NCBI GenBank assembly: GCA_951802425.1
Contig: OX637798.1
Span: 682,001-746,000, forward strand
Direction of reading: 5' to 3'
Length of the DNA: 64,000 bases
Source: Clavaria fumosa
Lineage: Eukaryota > Basidiomycota > Agaricomycetes > Agaricales > Clavariaceae
A program made the position numbers and the translations under genes. The notes below the pieces were generated by a model, which worked only from the letters and a program-made list of their open reading frames with translations, did no database searches and had not been told where the DNA came from. Positions 34,757-46,668 of the stretch are shown piece by piece; within the stretch, counting starts at the first letter, position 1; each line of letters starts with the position of its first letter.

Positions 34757-35168
34757 TTTAATTTGCCTTTCTAATCCAACCCCTGTAACCTATTGTGATT
34801 CTATTTCATGTTTATAGCTGTTAGGTATGACAAAGTTTTCCTAAGATTTGTGTATTACTAGACATGTAAACTGTTTGAATATTCCATGTGTGGTATCAAT
34901 TGATAGCCCCTTTTCTTGTGTATGTCTCTATGAAATATCAGAATTGTTTTGTCATTATTTCCTGAGTTATTCCAGTTCGACCTTTGTGTGTCTTTTGGAA
35001 GAGGCATTAGAATGTAAATAACCTAGGAAGTATTGATTATCCTGTTATGTAGTTTATATCGTTCTATAGCTGAGATATAGGGCTACCTGTGTGCGAAGTA
35101 TCAAATGGATCGGTGGAGGAATGACTGAGATGTGTTGAATTCATCAGTTCAGCTCTCCTTGAGAGAGG
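34757..35168. other. 3' flank of NLR 2, nothing recognised
   Basis: The first about 50 bp after the stop match the 3' flank of NLR 1, then similarity ends. This marks one edge of the inverted duplication. The rest is AT-rich without a gene. Confidence 0.55.
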
Positions 35169-36147
35169 TGTTAGGGCCTGTCCCGTCTCATAAGTAACAC
35201 TGAAGGTTGACTTGTTGGTGACCAGTTGTAGAAACTCGCTAAGACCAATCAACTGTTGAGCACAGTCAATAATGCTCGGTCCCGGAAGGTCGCAAGGACG
35301 TTTAAGAGAATGTGAGAATGAAGAGAAACAAGTAAAGAGGAGGGAGATGTCATTGAGAAGGTCGTGAAGCCGGTAGATGAAGTATAAAGAGGGAAAAGGA
35401 CGAGGCTTTATATATGTATGTACAGAGAGTATAACGGAAAAGGAAAAGTACAGAGGTCGCCAAGTGACAGAACTATAGTAGTACGGGGTATGGTCAATCA
35501 TAAACTGACTATGGACATGTTCTACTAAGGTCACGAGGGGTAAGGGAAACATAAGTAAGGTTGCGAACCTGACCAGTCATGGTCACGACTTAGTTAAATA
35601 ATCATATGGGTAACTATAATCATGAAGAGATGCTTTGGTCATAATTATCATAGTTATAGATGACTGGGGAGAAGAAAGGGAGCATAATTCGAAGTAGTGC
35701 TCAACTGGCCATTGGCGGTGTGTTTCATCGTTAAGGTCACGAGGTCCATGCGTGCGGTCATGTGAATGGTGGTAGTGACGCAAGTGACGCTTGGGCGGGA
35801 AGTCACGTGGATAACGCTGGTAACATGGGTAACACTAGTGACGTCAGTGGTGCCATGCAGCAAGTCACATGCCAGCTGAGAAAGATTGCATAACTGCGTG
35901 TCGTGCCTCAATTTGGCAGGTTTGGGTGGTAGACACACATAGGGTAAGGTGGCAGGAGGTGACGCGGGTATAGTATGACAGTCGCGAGTGTCGTGTGAAT
36001 GCGGTAGAGGTCGGGGAGGCTTTCGGAAGGGGATAGCAGGTTCTGGAAGTGTGTAGAGGAGTTCACAAGGTTGTAGAGGGATGTCGGGAGGCTTGTAGGT
36101 GCTGGTAAAGTCGGTTTGGGCAAGGGAAAAATGGATGGGTCCTGACA
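35169..36147 (+). repeat. Solo LTR-A (979 bp) with 5-bp target duplication AGAGG
   Basis: Begins TGTTAGGGCC and ends GGTCCTGACA. AGAGG stands at 35164-35168 and again at 36148-36152. No internal region is attached, so this is a solo LTR left by LTR-LTR recombination. It carries a TATATATG box near 35411 and still has many CpG sites, so it is the youngest-looking copy. It is the reference for the LTR-A fragments elsewhere. Confidence 0.93.
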
Positions 36148-36496
36148 AGAGGGGCACCTCTACCATCATTTGAAATAGATAGAAATGGCAATCTGGAGGC
36201 CCCTAACCATCCCAGACACCTGAAACACTCTGGGGCACTCCCAGACTGCTCAGAGATCCCGTATACCACTTTTGGGTCTCTCTGGCCCTCTGCTGCTTCT
36301 TCCCCTAGTCCACTTCCAAATATTAAAGATGTAGGAAATTATCTGAACCAGAAGGTATTATAATAAATAAATATCATTATACTAGACCCAAATAGGCCTA
36401 GAATCGACACCTTCATGGAACCTTATCTTTAATATTTGATCTACAATTAAATGAATAAATAAATTGCTTTGGGGAAGCAATTGAGCCAAGGAGGTG
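36148..36496. other. AT-rich spacer, nothing recognised
   Basis: No gene or repeat end identified. Confidence 0.4.
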
Positions 36497-36656
36497 GTAT
36501 AAGGGTCCCTAGGGGTGAAGGGACTTTCCCTGGATGCTTAGCTAATCAGCCACACTTATCCTACTACTGTCACTACGACTGCGTAACTACTGCTATAAAC
36601 AGGGTTCTAACGCACTTGTGACTGAGGATATCTGGTCTCACTTAACCAACTCTTAC
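36497..36656 (-). repeat. Short LTR-like repeat (about 160 bp), copy 1
   Basis: On the minus strand it starts TGTAAGAGTTGG and ends CCCTTATA. It is preceded by a purine-rich GGGAGGCGAGGTAACG stretch at 36660-36680, resembling a polypurine tract. A second copy lies at 39493-39646 with a few C/T changes. Confidence 0.6.
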
Positions 36657-37479
36657 ACCTTTTTGCGTTACCTCGCCTCCCATTAATTTGGTCAGGCATT
36701 GTAGCAGTGCTACGCACTGTTTGCGTTTTTTCTCGACGACCACTTATCGGATTCGACAGCCGATCGATTCGCCTCAAGAACCGCGTTCGAACGAGCCCTA
36801 ATACGTGGGTGTTGGTGGAGCGGTTGGGGAGAAACCAGGACACAGATCTAAAAACAAGATTCGACGATAACTCGACATCGAGCGGACGAAATCGCACGCG
36901 GGTAGGCTCTTTCGAAAGGCCGCCTCAACCGCGTTCAGACGATACCCTTTGCGCGCCAATCCGTCCAGCCGTTATGGCGCATCTCCATCTTCTTCGGTCT
37001 GCTCCCCCTTCCCCCCACCTTTTCGGCATCCCATCAATTCCTGCCTGATCCCTTTCGATTTGGGATCGATTCTGGGCTCCTTTCGACGCGCTTTCACGTG
37101 GTCTAAAGCGCTTCCGACGAGCTTTCGTCGTTATCGAGATATTGCGAACTTCGCATCTGCACCGTTGCTCCCTGAGGTTGATGGCAGTTGGTTACTGCTG
37201 TAGGCTTTACAGCCTCGCTAAGGTCTTCTGACCTCACCCCATCATCAGGCAGGTCTCCCCTCACCTGCTGAGCCCTTCCCTATTCCTGGGGATACCCATG
37301 CCCCATACTGAAATAACCCCTACGCACCTCGACACGGGAAGGACCCGTGGCCGATGAGGCCTTGGCCGAGTGATTGGATGGGCCCATGGCTCCTAGGTGG
37401 AGTTGCAGGGCAACCCCTATGCCTTTCCTTTTCTATTTTTTGTTGTTTGACACCTTGAGCAGGTGCCAGTGGGGGGGGG
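36657..37479. other. Retroelement-derived sequence without intact gene
   Basis: 36660-36900 matches 58739-58960 (GTTACCTCRCCTCCCATTA, then GCACTGTTTGC) but keeps the CpGs the other copy has lost. 37440-37479 (GAGCAGGTGCCAG and a nine-G run) looks like the polypurine end of another LTR element. Confidence 0.55.
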
Positions 37480-37840
37480 TGTAAGGGTCCACCCTAGGGG
37501 TTGTTATGGATCCAGTACTGTCTATAAATAGAATTGAGCAGCCAGGAGTCAGACTGACTCAAACCTCTCCCCAATCTATTCATAGTCTAACCTACAGGAC
37601 TAGTAGGTTACTCAGTTCCACACCTTCCTGCCAAATGCACTATAACTAGTCAATTCAGCAAGGTACTGCTTTGGGCTGATATTATCATTTCAGTAACCTA
37701 AGTGTTGATAACCTATGGCCTTAGCTACTGACCCCCATGAGTCCACCCCAACCTAGTGGTAGTCCACAGGTTGGTACCATGGCTCAATAGCTGACCAATC
37801 CATAGATATCACCCACTTAAGCCAAGTTAGTGTAAATAGG
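37480..37840 (+). repeat. LTR-like repeat (family C)
   Basis: TGTAAGGGTCC follows a G9 tract at 37471-37479. From TGTTATGGATCC (37502) onward it matches 58737-58402 on the other strand, through ACAGGACTAGTAG and CCACAGGTTG. A CTATAAATAG box at about 37522 may be its promoter. Confidence 0.6.
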
Positions 37841-39492
37841 TCATAAAAAGAATAGTGAATAGCTAATTAACCAGGCAAAGGAGAAACACACCAAAGGGTC
37901 TCAGAGACTCCCCTGATCATCTAGACCATTTCACCTCTGCAAACCTTTGCTTAACTCTCAGTGGTTCTCTAGATATTCCCTTACTTACTCTCATGAATAA
38001 GGTAGCACTATGTACAGTATAACACCTTGCACACCAAACTAAAATATTCATAAGTCGCTCAATACTTACCGCGCCGAGGGGAGCCGGCACAGGGCGGCAG
38101 TCCCAAAGCATGAGTATCTCTGGATATTAAAATCATCTGACCAGACAGGGTCCTTAGTCAGTAATTACCGTATTTACTTTAACTAGATTAAATCCTTAGT
38201 TTAACTAAATATGTCCTTAGCTCCTTACTGGGCTAGACTTAGACTTAGTCCCTTTCAGGGATGGTTTAGACAATATGTGGGTACTTAATGGTGCCTGGAA
38301 CGCGAAGTTCCGGCGGCTATTTATACTCAATTTCGTCTATCTACTACATTTGGAAGTATACAGCATAGCTCCTTAAATAGTATACCAAAACTACCGTTTA
38401 AGTATTCTAAAATAAGGAGAATTCAGTGGGTTTACATATTAGGTTAGATCATAATTTTATCTCATTTCCCTATTGAGATATTTCATTTCGAAGTTTCAGA
38501 TTATTCTAGAAATAATTATTATGACTCATTATGAGTCATTTCTCTGTTTGTGATCGTCGGGGATTGTAGGGGAGGACCCCACAGCCGTCCCCGATTGCTC
38601 CTGCGATGCCCCGCAGTGTTTCCCGTCTCGATCGCGTCATCCCTTCATCTTTATTCCCTTTGCTTCCTCTTATCTCCCCCAGACTAATCCTAATTAAGTG
38701 TATTAGCCCTATTTAGTATATGTTTCAACCCTATTCCATGCCAAATATATACTAGTACCACCCTAGTACAATGGGAGATGAGGGAAGGGCCGAGGGACTG
38801 CGCACAAAGGTCGCGAGCATGCAGCCTGCTCACAAGGAGGAGTACTCCATATTTGGCAATGCGGCAGTGTCGGCCATCAGCGCCGATCACTGCCCCTGCC
38901 TTCGTGGGAATCCAGCTGACCCTGTTCTCGATCGCCCAATCGAGATCCAATCACGATCGGGCTGCCCCACAACACCAAAGTGCTGCCAGCCCATGCTGGC
39001 GAGTTCGCGACCTTGTAGCGAACTCGCAAATGCTTCGCCCCTCTCGTAAATCTACAGGTATGACCCTACATACCCTCCCTACACTTCTGTCTCTTCAGAT
39101 CCCTCCAATTTCTTGCCATCCTGTCGCTATTTATCCTTTACTTAGAAGAGGCAACTAGAATAGTATTATCTAATTTAAAGAATGAATAACCGTTGCTTCC
39201 TTTCGTAAATTTGGAATTGAGGGTTATCAAAGAATGGAAATTCAACGGTATTAACCGCGTCTTTGTGCGGTTCTTGGTTCTTGCTCTAGAGCCTGATCTT
39301 CTTTTGAGGATAAATTTCCTGTACTTTTACTTTAGACAGCAAACCAAAAACAAATGGTTTCCATGGATATTGGTACAGAAGGCACATGTAGAGTAGAGCA
39401 GTAAGTCTGTAGACTAATGAGATGCATACCAGCATAATTTCAAACATAGGACAGCACTACATATGGTAAGGTACAACAGGCATGCATTATCC
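37841..39492. other. No gene supported; AT-rich with a CpG-containing patch at 38770-39060
   Basis: AT-rich and repeat-like. The 38770-39060 patch is GC-richer and has overlapping open frames, but no recognisable domain. Confidence 0.4.
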
Positions 39493-39646
39493 TAACAGGG
39501 GTGAAGGGACTTTCCCTGGATGCTTAGCTAATCAGCCACACTTATCCTACTACTGTCACTACAACTGTGTAACTACTGCTATAAACAGGGTTCTAATGCA
39601 CTTGTGACTGAGGATATCTGGTCTCACTTAACCAACTCTTACAGGT
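39493..39646 (-). repeat. Short LTR-like repeat, copy 2
   Basis: Matches 36505-36656 almost base for base, except for C-to-T type differences. The first bases of the unit are missing. Confidence 0.65.
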
Positions 39647-39685
39647 GGTTTGGGGTGCCAAAAATGGTTAGAGGAATGTTGTGGG

Positions 39686-39978
39686 TAGTGTTGCCACGGT
39701 TCAGTTCTGAACCAGGGTTTGAACCTGAACTTTTGCGAACTGGACCAAAGTCCGGTTCAAAGTTCAGTCGATGGCCGAACTGAACCTTTTTTCAGGTTCA
39801 AGGGGGCCAAAATTGGTCGAACCATTACCAAATTAGGTAATAGTCCGGTTTGTGAACCTCGAACCAGACCAGAACTGGGTTCAAGGTTCGAGAATTTGCC
39901 TGAACCAGACCTTAAGTCCGGTTTGGGGTTTGACAATATTGGTCAAGAACCGGACCAAACCGGACCGCAGCAACACTA
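39686..39978. mobile_element. hAT-like MITE 1 (293 bp), TSD GTTGTGGG
   Basis: Ends TAGTGTTGCCACGG and CCGCAGCAACACTA form terminal inverted repeats. GTTGTGGG at 39678-39685 is repeated at 39979-39986. Eight-bp duplications and TAG-type ends are hallmarks of hAT transposons. The interior is made of GGTTC/GAACC repeats, and there is no transposase. Confidence 0.92.
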
Positions 39979-40149
39979 GTTGTGGGCATCATCCCCACAT
40001 ATGCCAATGGTCCTGAAGTGTGGATGACTCACAGAGACTTGTCATTTTGCTATTAAATGGAATTATATCATAAATGAGTGAATCATTTATTATATGGGAT
40101 ACTATTAACTATATAAATATAAAGTACACATTGGGGAGTAGCTATTACT

Positions 40150-41581
40150 CGACATTTTTCCTTTACCCAAGCTGACTCTACCAGCATCTACGAGCCTCCC
40201 GACAACCCTCTACAACCTTGCGAGCCCTTCTACATACTTCCAGAACCCGCCATCCTCTTCCGGAAGCCTCTCCAACCTTTCCCACACTCACATGACACTT
40301 GCGACTACCATGCCATACTCGTGACACCTCCCACTATCTCATTCCACACGCATACCTCACCCAGACCCACCAATCTTATGCGCGACACGTCGTTACACAT
40401 CTTCTTCCACCAGCACGTGACTTGCCGCGCGGCACCCCCAGCGCTACCACTACCAGCGCCAATACGTTACCAGCGTTACAGCCATTACTCGCATTACCAG
40501 TGTTACCCACATGACTTCCCGCCCATAGGTCACCTGTGTCACTAGCGTCACCTGTGTCACCTGTGTCACTAGCGTCACTCACATGATCGCTCTTATGACC
40601 TCACAACCTTAACACTCAAACACGCCACCAATGGTCAGCTGTATGTATACTTCAAATTATGTTTCCCTTCTTCTCCCCAATCGTCTATAACTACTTCACT
40701 TATGATCTGAGAATCCCCCAGTAGTTATAGATACATATATATTTATTTAACTAGGTTGTGACCCGTGACCGGTCATCTTCGCGACCTTACCTATGCGTTC
40801 TTAACCCCTCTCGACCTTAGTAGAACACACGCCTAGTTACTTTATGACTAAACATACCCTGTTCTACTATAGTCTTGTCACTTGGTGACCTCTGTACTTT
40901 CCCTTTTCTGTTATACTCTCCATACGCACATATATAAGTCTCACATGTACTTCTCGTACTGTAGACTTGATATTGACGTGCTTTGGTTTAAGCTTGAGGC
41001 TATTACGCCCTTTGAGCTTGGAACCACTGCGATTGATAGGTCTTGTCTCACTTGGTGACCTCAAGATCACCAAGACACTCCTGCTTTACTCTAACTCGTT
41101 CTCTGTGCTCATATAAACTCGCGCACTTAAGTATTCTCTTCATTTTGTCTTGGTACTGATCCTTTGAACCCTACAGGTTCTCATATCAGTTGGCAAAGTC
41201 ATTGCCTTCACCGACACACTTCTCGACACTGTCGTGACTACCCGCAACTCTCTCAACATCGTCTTTTTCTTTCACCTCATCCTTTTCTTTCTTATGCTTC
41301 GTCGGTCGACTTCGCAACCTCCTCAGCATTACCTATTTCTCCCTCCTTGTCAATTTCCTTCTCTACACTTTGTCTACTGACTTCGTGACCATCTCAGCGA
41401 CGTCTTTCTCCCCTATATTTGTCTTTCCTCGCTCTTACATCTTCTCAGACGTCTTTGCGACTTTCTGGGACCGAGCATTCTCAACTGTGCTCAACAGTTG
41501 ATTGGTCTTAGCGAGTTTCCAGGATAGGTCACCAACAAGTCGATCCTCGGCAATACTATTGAGATGGGACAGGCCCTAACA
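40150..41581 (-). repeat. LTR-A, long version, minus orientation
   Basis: On the minus strand it begins TGTTAGGGCCTGTCCC (at 41581) and ends near the GGAAAAATGT block at about 40155; the last about 15 bp are altered. It is about 450 bp longer than the solo copy because of extra sequence at 40940-41500. CpG is well kept. Confidence 0.7.
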
Positions 41582-44568
41582 ACTATGTCTGCAGGTAGCC
41601 TGTGCTTTGAGAAGACATGGGTGATGAAGTGTTGGGCTAGTTCCTTTATGGTGTCAATAGTGTTGGTGGTAGTGTTGCCACAGCTATGACTAGTAGCTGA
41701 CTAATAGCCATAGCCTTAGCTGATTGTAGCTGTAGCCTAGCTGGCAATCAGCTATGGCTACAAAGCAGCTATGACTATGGCTATTGATATTTCCATAGCT
41801 GATAGCTGCAGCTAAGCCATGGCTAGGTTTGATGTAAAGTTTCAAGTAAAATAAGTTGAGAATAGCACTTTATCTTTCAAATATTTCACTGTTAAATGCT
41901 CTATTATCTTGTTAGCCATGTTGTAACTCACCTTTTTATCCCTGCTGTGCTGACTTTATCATTCTTAGACTTGTTGCATATGAACCAGCTTATAAACTGA
42001 CAGTGACAGTGGTTGTAACTGGTGATAGTAGTGGCATTGCATTATTAGTCAAAGTAGCAGTACCACAGTGTCATGGCTACCAGGGCATTACAGCAGTGAG
42101 AATGAACACATAATTATAATATAAGAGTTGGCAGCTAAGCCATGACTATAGTTAGCTAAACTCACCAGCTGCAGCTATGACTACAGCTAAGACAAATTGA
42201 GACCAGCTAGAGTAGTCACGAGCTGCAGCTGGTCTAGCTGGCTCATGACTAGTCTAGCTGCGGCAACACTAGTTGGTGGGGATGAAGATTGCTTGTTTTG
42301 TGAGTCAGCAGACAATGATGAGAATTGAGTCAAAGGTTGCAGAGAGGGGGAGGGCTTCAATGTGGCCCATGGAGATCAAAGACCAAGGTTGCTTGCCTAT
42401 GGGCAAGGGCTTGAGCAGTCCATATGGTTTGTGCTGGATGGGTTTTGCCCTTGCACAGGTGTGACAACCACAGACATAGGCAGTTATGTCCTTTTGGAGT
42501 CCTGGCCAGAAAAACAATCTATTTATTAGTTGGGTTGTTTTCCTTATACCTGGATGTCCTTGTAATTTGTGGTCATGGTTGGAGTGCAAAATGTCGAATC
42601 AGAGGGAGTCATGGTCAGGAACATATATTTTACCATTTCAAAGCAATAGTAAACTGTTGGGTGAGAGCAAGAAGGCCTTGTTGTGACCTTGTGAAGCATC
42701 CTGAGATTTCTTTGAGAAGTAGGAGTCATGAGGGGCATATCAAATTCTCAAAATCAGGGCTTCTTCATTGAGGATGATGGCTGCTCAAAGGAGTCCCAGT
42801 GGTATCGTGACCTTGTTGTTTAGTGTGATGGTCATGGGTTGGTTGGACTTCTTTGGGTAGACATTGGGTTGTTGCATAAGGGCATCTGGCTTTGCACCTA
42901 GCTTTCCTGCTTGATAATGAATGACATAATCGAAACTAGAAAGATACTCTGCCCAGTGGGATTGTTGACAGCTAAGTTGCTTCATGGTGGTAAAGTACTG
43001 CAAGTCGTTGTGGTCAGAGAACACTTGTATTTGGTATTGCATGCCTTTGAGGTACACTCTCCATTGCTTGAAAGCATCATGTATCATGAGGAGCTCTTTG
43101 TCATAGATGTTGTAGTTGAGCTCCACAGCCATCATTGTATGTGTGTGGAAAGCAATATGATGTAGCTTGTTAGTCGCAGGATTGGTTTGGGAGAGAATGG
43201 CCACTATTGCATAGTCAGAAGCATCACATTCGAGGGTGATGGGGTGGTTGGGGTCATAGTTTTGGAGGATGGGAGCTTTGGTGAAGGCTTGCTTGAAAAT
43301 ATTGAAGGCTTCTTGACATTGCAGGCTCCACTTCCAAGGCATATCCTTGCAAAAGAGGCAGGTAAGTGGGATAATGATGCCAGAATAGTTGTCAATGAAT
43401 CTTTGATAGAAGTTAGCAAAATCTAAGAAACTCTGAAGGTCATGGATCTTCATGGGTGTAGGCCAGCTTAAAATGGCCTGAATCTTTGAAGGATCCATCA
43501 CTATCCCATCGGGGGACACTATAACTCCAAGATATTCAACTGTTGTGGTGTGGAAATCACACTTCTTGGGTTGTGCATGTAAGTCTGCCTTGTGTAGATG
43601 TTAGGACCTCTCAGAAGTGGTCATGATGTTGTTCAAGATTGTCCAAGTAGATTAGGATGTTGTCAAGGTAGACTACCATGTAAATGTCAACCATGTCATG
43701 AAAGATATTGTTCATAAGGTGCTGAAAGGTCACAGGTGCATTTGTGAGTCCAAACAGCATGACAAGATATTTGAACACACTGTAGTGAGTGCAGAACACA
43801 GTTTTCCACTTGTCTCCTTCAGCTATCCTCATGTTATTATACCCAACACAAAGGTTGATCTTCAAATAGATTTTGGCTGAACATAGCTGGTCAACAAGGG
43901 TCTTGATTCAGGGGATAGGGTAGTGGTTCTTTCAAGTAATCTTGTTGAGACCTTGGTAGTCAACACAGAGGCAAAGGCCTCCATCTTTCTTTTTTGCAAA
44001 GAGTACCAGTGCACCTGTGGGGGATTTCAATGGCCAAATGAAACCTTTGTCCAACATGTCATCCAAATAATCTTTCAACATCTTTAACTCCACTTCTGAC
44101 ATGTTGTATAACTTTCTGTGAGGAGGTGTCTTGCCTTCCTCAAGTTCAATTTGGTGGTTGTAGTCATGGTGCAGAGGTAGTTCCTGAGCTAGTGTTTTGG
44201 AAAACATGTCCATGAAGTCATGGTACTTGTGCAGGACTATCTCTTTGGGTTTTGGGGGATGGAGTTGGGTGGTCACAGAACTTGCAAATATTGTTTTGTC
44301 ATCATAGGGGTTGTTTGTGGGTTGGATATACAGGAGTCCTATAAATTCTCCTTGTTGTTCCAAGCAGTGAAGCATGGTGGCCTTGACCAGTTGAACTTGC
44401 GAGGGTGTAGAGGGTTTCAGAATTGAGTTCACAAGGTCAGGAGAGGATTTACTTGGGAGTTGCACATCCAGAATTGTGAGGGGGATAGTCATGGAACAGG
44501 CAGTCTGTCTGAAACTAAAGGTGAGGTTAGTCCAGTCAATCCTAGGGTTCCAGGTTTGTAACTGTTAG
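41582..44568 (-). pseudogene. Ty3/gypsy pol relic 2 (RT, RNase H, integrase), split by a MITE
   Basis: Minus strand: linker ILDVQLPSK (about 44470), RT ([39 protein letters not shown]), RNase H (TLECDASDYAI, YDKELLMIHDAF, FSDHNDLQYF), integrase zinc region (GHPGIRKTTQLI, CGCHTCARAK), then FDSILI and FSKHRLPADIV. Removing the MITE at 41670-42271 with one 8-bp copy rejoins KQAIFIP to TIDTIKELAQHF in sense. Several frameshifts and stops are present. Both outer edges abut the 5' ends of LTR-A copies in opposite orientation. Confidence 0.9.
41670..42271. mobile_element. hAT-like MITE 2 (602 bp), TSD GTTGGTGG
   Basis: Ends TAGTGTTGCCACAGCT and AGCTGCGGCAACACTA. GTTGGTGG occurs at 41662-41669 and 42272-42279. 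The subterminal regions are packed with AGCTATGGC/TAGCTG palindromic motifs in both orientations. No transposase. It is inserted in the integrase domain of the gypsy relic. Confidence 0.93.
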
Positions 44569-44775
44569 GGCCTGTCCCATCTCATAAGTAATGCCAAAGG
44601 TCAACTTGTTGGTGACAAATCCTGGAAACTCACTAAGACCAATCAACTGTTGAGCACAGTCAAGAATGCTCAGTCTCAGAAGGTGGCAAGGACATCTGAA
44701 AGAGTGTAAGAATGGAAATAGACAAGTAGGGAGAAGGGAGACGTTGCTGGAAAGGTTGTGAAGTCAGTAGATGAA
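44569..44775 (+). repeat. LTR-A 5' fragment
   Basis: TGTTAGGGCCTGTCCC through AGTAGATGAAG matches the first about 205 bp of LTR-A. It then breaks into the 33-bp tandem array. Confidence 0.8.
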
Positions 44776-44780
44776 GTTAT

Positions 44781-45009
44781 GAGTTCTTGATTTATCAAGA
44801 ATTCATTCTTTACGAGTTCTTGATTTATCAAGACATCATTCTTTATGAGTTCTTGATTTATCAAGAATTCATTCTTTACGAGTTCTTGATTTATCAAGAC
44901 ATCATTCTTTATGAGTTCTTGATTTATCAAGAATTCATTCTTTACAAGTTCTTGATTTATCAAGAATTCATTCTTTACAAGTTCTTGATTTATCAAGAAT
45001 TCATTCTTA
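44781..45009. repeat. 33-bp minisatellite, seven copies, each with an 8-bp-arm hairpin
   Basis: Unit GAGTTCTTGATTTATCAAGA plus 13 more bases. Two variants (AATTC...TTTAC and CATC...TTTAT) alternate in the first five copies. TTCTTGAT and ATCAAGAA are perfect reverse complements in every copy. Confidence 0.93.
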
Positions 45010-45028
45010 TCAACCCCAGAAAAGGGCC

Positions 45029-45062
45029 CATCATTCATTCATTCATTCATTCATTCATTCAT
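45029..45062. repeat. (ATTC)n microsatellite
   Basis: About eight ATTC tetranucleotides just after the 33-bp array. Confidence 0.9.
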
Positions 45063-45231
45063 CTTTTTGAGTGCATATAGAGAAAACTTTTTCAGTTTCT
45101 TAACCAAAAATCTGAAAATATTATGGAATGTAGTATACAATAAGACACATGATATATCTCAAAATTGCATTGATATCTGTTTGAATTCACTCACAATTTA
45201 GGAAACAATGTGTAAAATGAAAAATTGTTGC

Positions 45232-45956
45232 TGTTACAACCCCATCTGATTGCATAAGCACAATCCCCGCTCCAGACTCCAGGCTCTGTACCAACTCCAA
45301 TCCGCTCTGCCATAACTCCATTTGCTCTGCTCTGCACCTTCATCAGGCTTCACTCCACCGGCCTTCAGACTGTTCGGACTTCATTCTAGAATCTTCTCCC
45401 TCCATCCCCTTGTTTTGGTAACCAATGGGAGGATGCCCATGACCCATGGGAGTCGCTTTTTGTTGTTGTTTCTTTGTTCCATGAAAATTGCACAGGCACA
45501 TGTGGTGAAACCCTCCTAGTAATTTGATATGTACATTGTTTCACATTACTCCTATACTCTGTCCTTGCAGTATAAGTTTCCACCTGTATCTCCCTGCTCC
45601 TCAGTTCAAATATTAACGTCTCTGACCCCAAAATGTTTCTGAGCTTTTGTCCTCATCATTCTCGATGTTCTCCATGTCATCCGACCAACTCTGACCAACT
45701 CTGGCAGACCCCGATATTCTCGGAGTTTGACTTCTGTGTTTGATTTCTTTCTGGCATTGATTTCTGTTTGATAAATAGGGACAAGGTATATATGTAGTGG
45801 CACAACACATACATTGAGGCTGCAGTCCCATCTGTCTCTGCCTTTCTTATCCATTCCTCTGTTTGTCTGACATCAGACTCTGATCAGACTCCGATAACCA
45901 CAATTCTGCTCCGTTCCGCTAACCCCTTCACTACTAGCCTTGTTTAGACCCTGACA
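45232..45956 (+). repeat. Possible solo LTR (unconfirmed)
   Basis: A TGTTACAACCCC...CCCTGACA segment has LTR-like ends and a GGTATATATG box near 45785. No 5-bp target duplication is visible, so the call rests on ends and promoter only. Confidence 0.3.
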
Positions 45957-46660
45957 GTATATTCGAACTTCAAACCTCATATATACAAACATAACAATGC
46001 CTATGACTGTTAGGGATGGGAGTAATCCCATAGTCAGAGTGCAGAGTATCTGGTGCATAGCCTACAATCATCCACCATTGTGGCTGGTCATCAGTAGAAC
46101 TTCTTGGAACACAGTTCTATGTTCTAAGATAAGTGGTTTGGGAGAAGCATTAGCAATGGTGCTTCATTGACTAAGCACATTACCTGCCACATCCCTCTGT
46201 ATTGCCTATAGGATCACTTTTATGTCACCAGAGTGATTCTGTGGTTCTAGGTAATCTCTGACAAGTCCCATTGCAGGTAGCATTCTTATAGTCAAGTCAT
46301 TATATCCACCTATGAAACTGTTCTATTGTACCATGTAGCATATAGGTGTATGCTTACATTTATTGTCTACATGCCTACAAAGTTTCATGGGAAAGCAATA
46401 GGAACTGGCTGAGATATTTACAAAAGGAATTATTGTAAATATTGCACCAAAAATGCGAACTGTTATAGCATGCCAAGTTCCTGTTCAACTATTCTGCATA
46501 TAATATCAAACTATAGTTATATTTTATCTCTACCTTTGTGCAAAATTTCATGAGGATTGGTTGAGAACTCATGGAGTTATTCACAGTTTGGTAAAACTTG
46601 TTGACAGTCAAAGTGCTGTACCTGCCTAGTTGGGACAGTCATCCAGAGTCTTGGTCATCC
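45957..46660. other. AT-rich, nothing recognised
   Basis: No credible frame; no repeat partner noticed in the window. Confidence 0.4.
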
Positions 46661-46668
46661 ATCCATCC

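Noticed and set aside
44781..45009. CRISPR-like array
   Set aside because: Units are contiguous without unique spacers, and the genome is fungal; it is a minisatellite.
45232..45956. A second confirmed solo LTR
   Set aside because: TG...CA ends and a TATA-like box are present but no target duplication; listed only as a weak repeat call.
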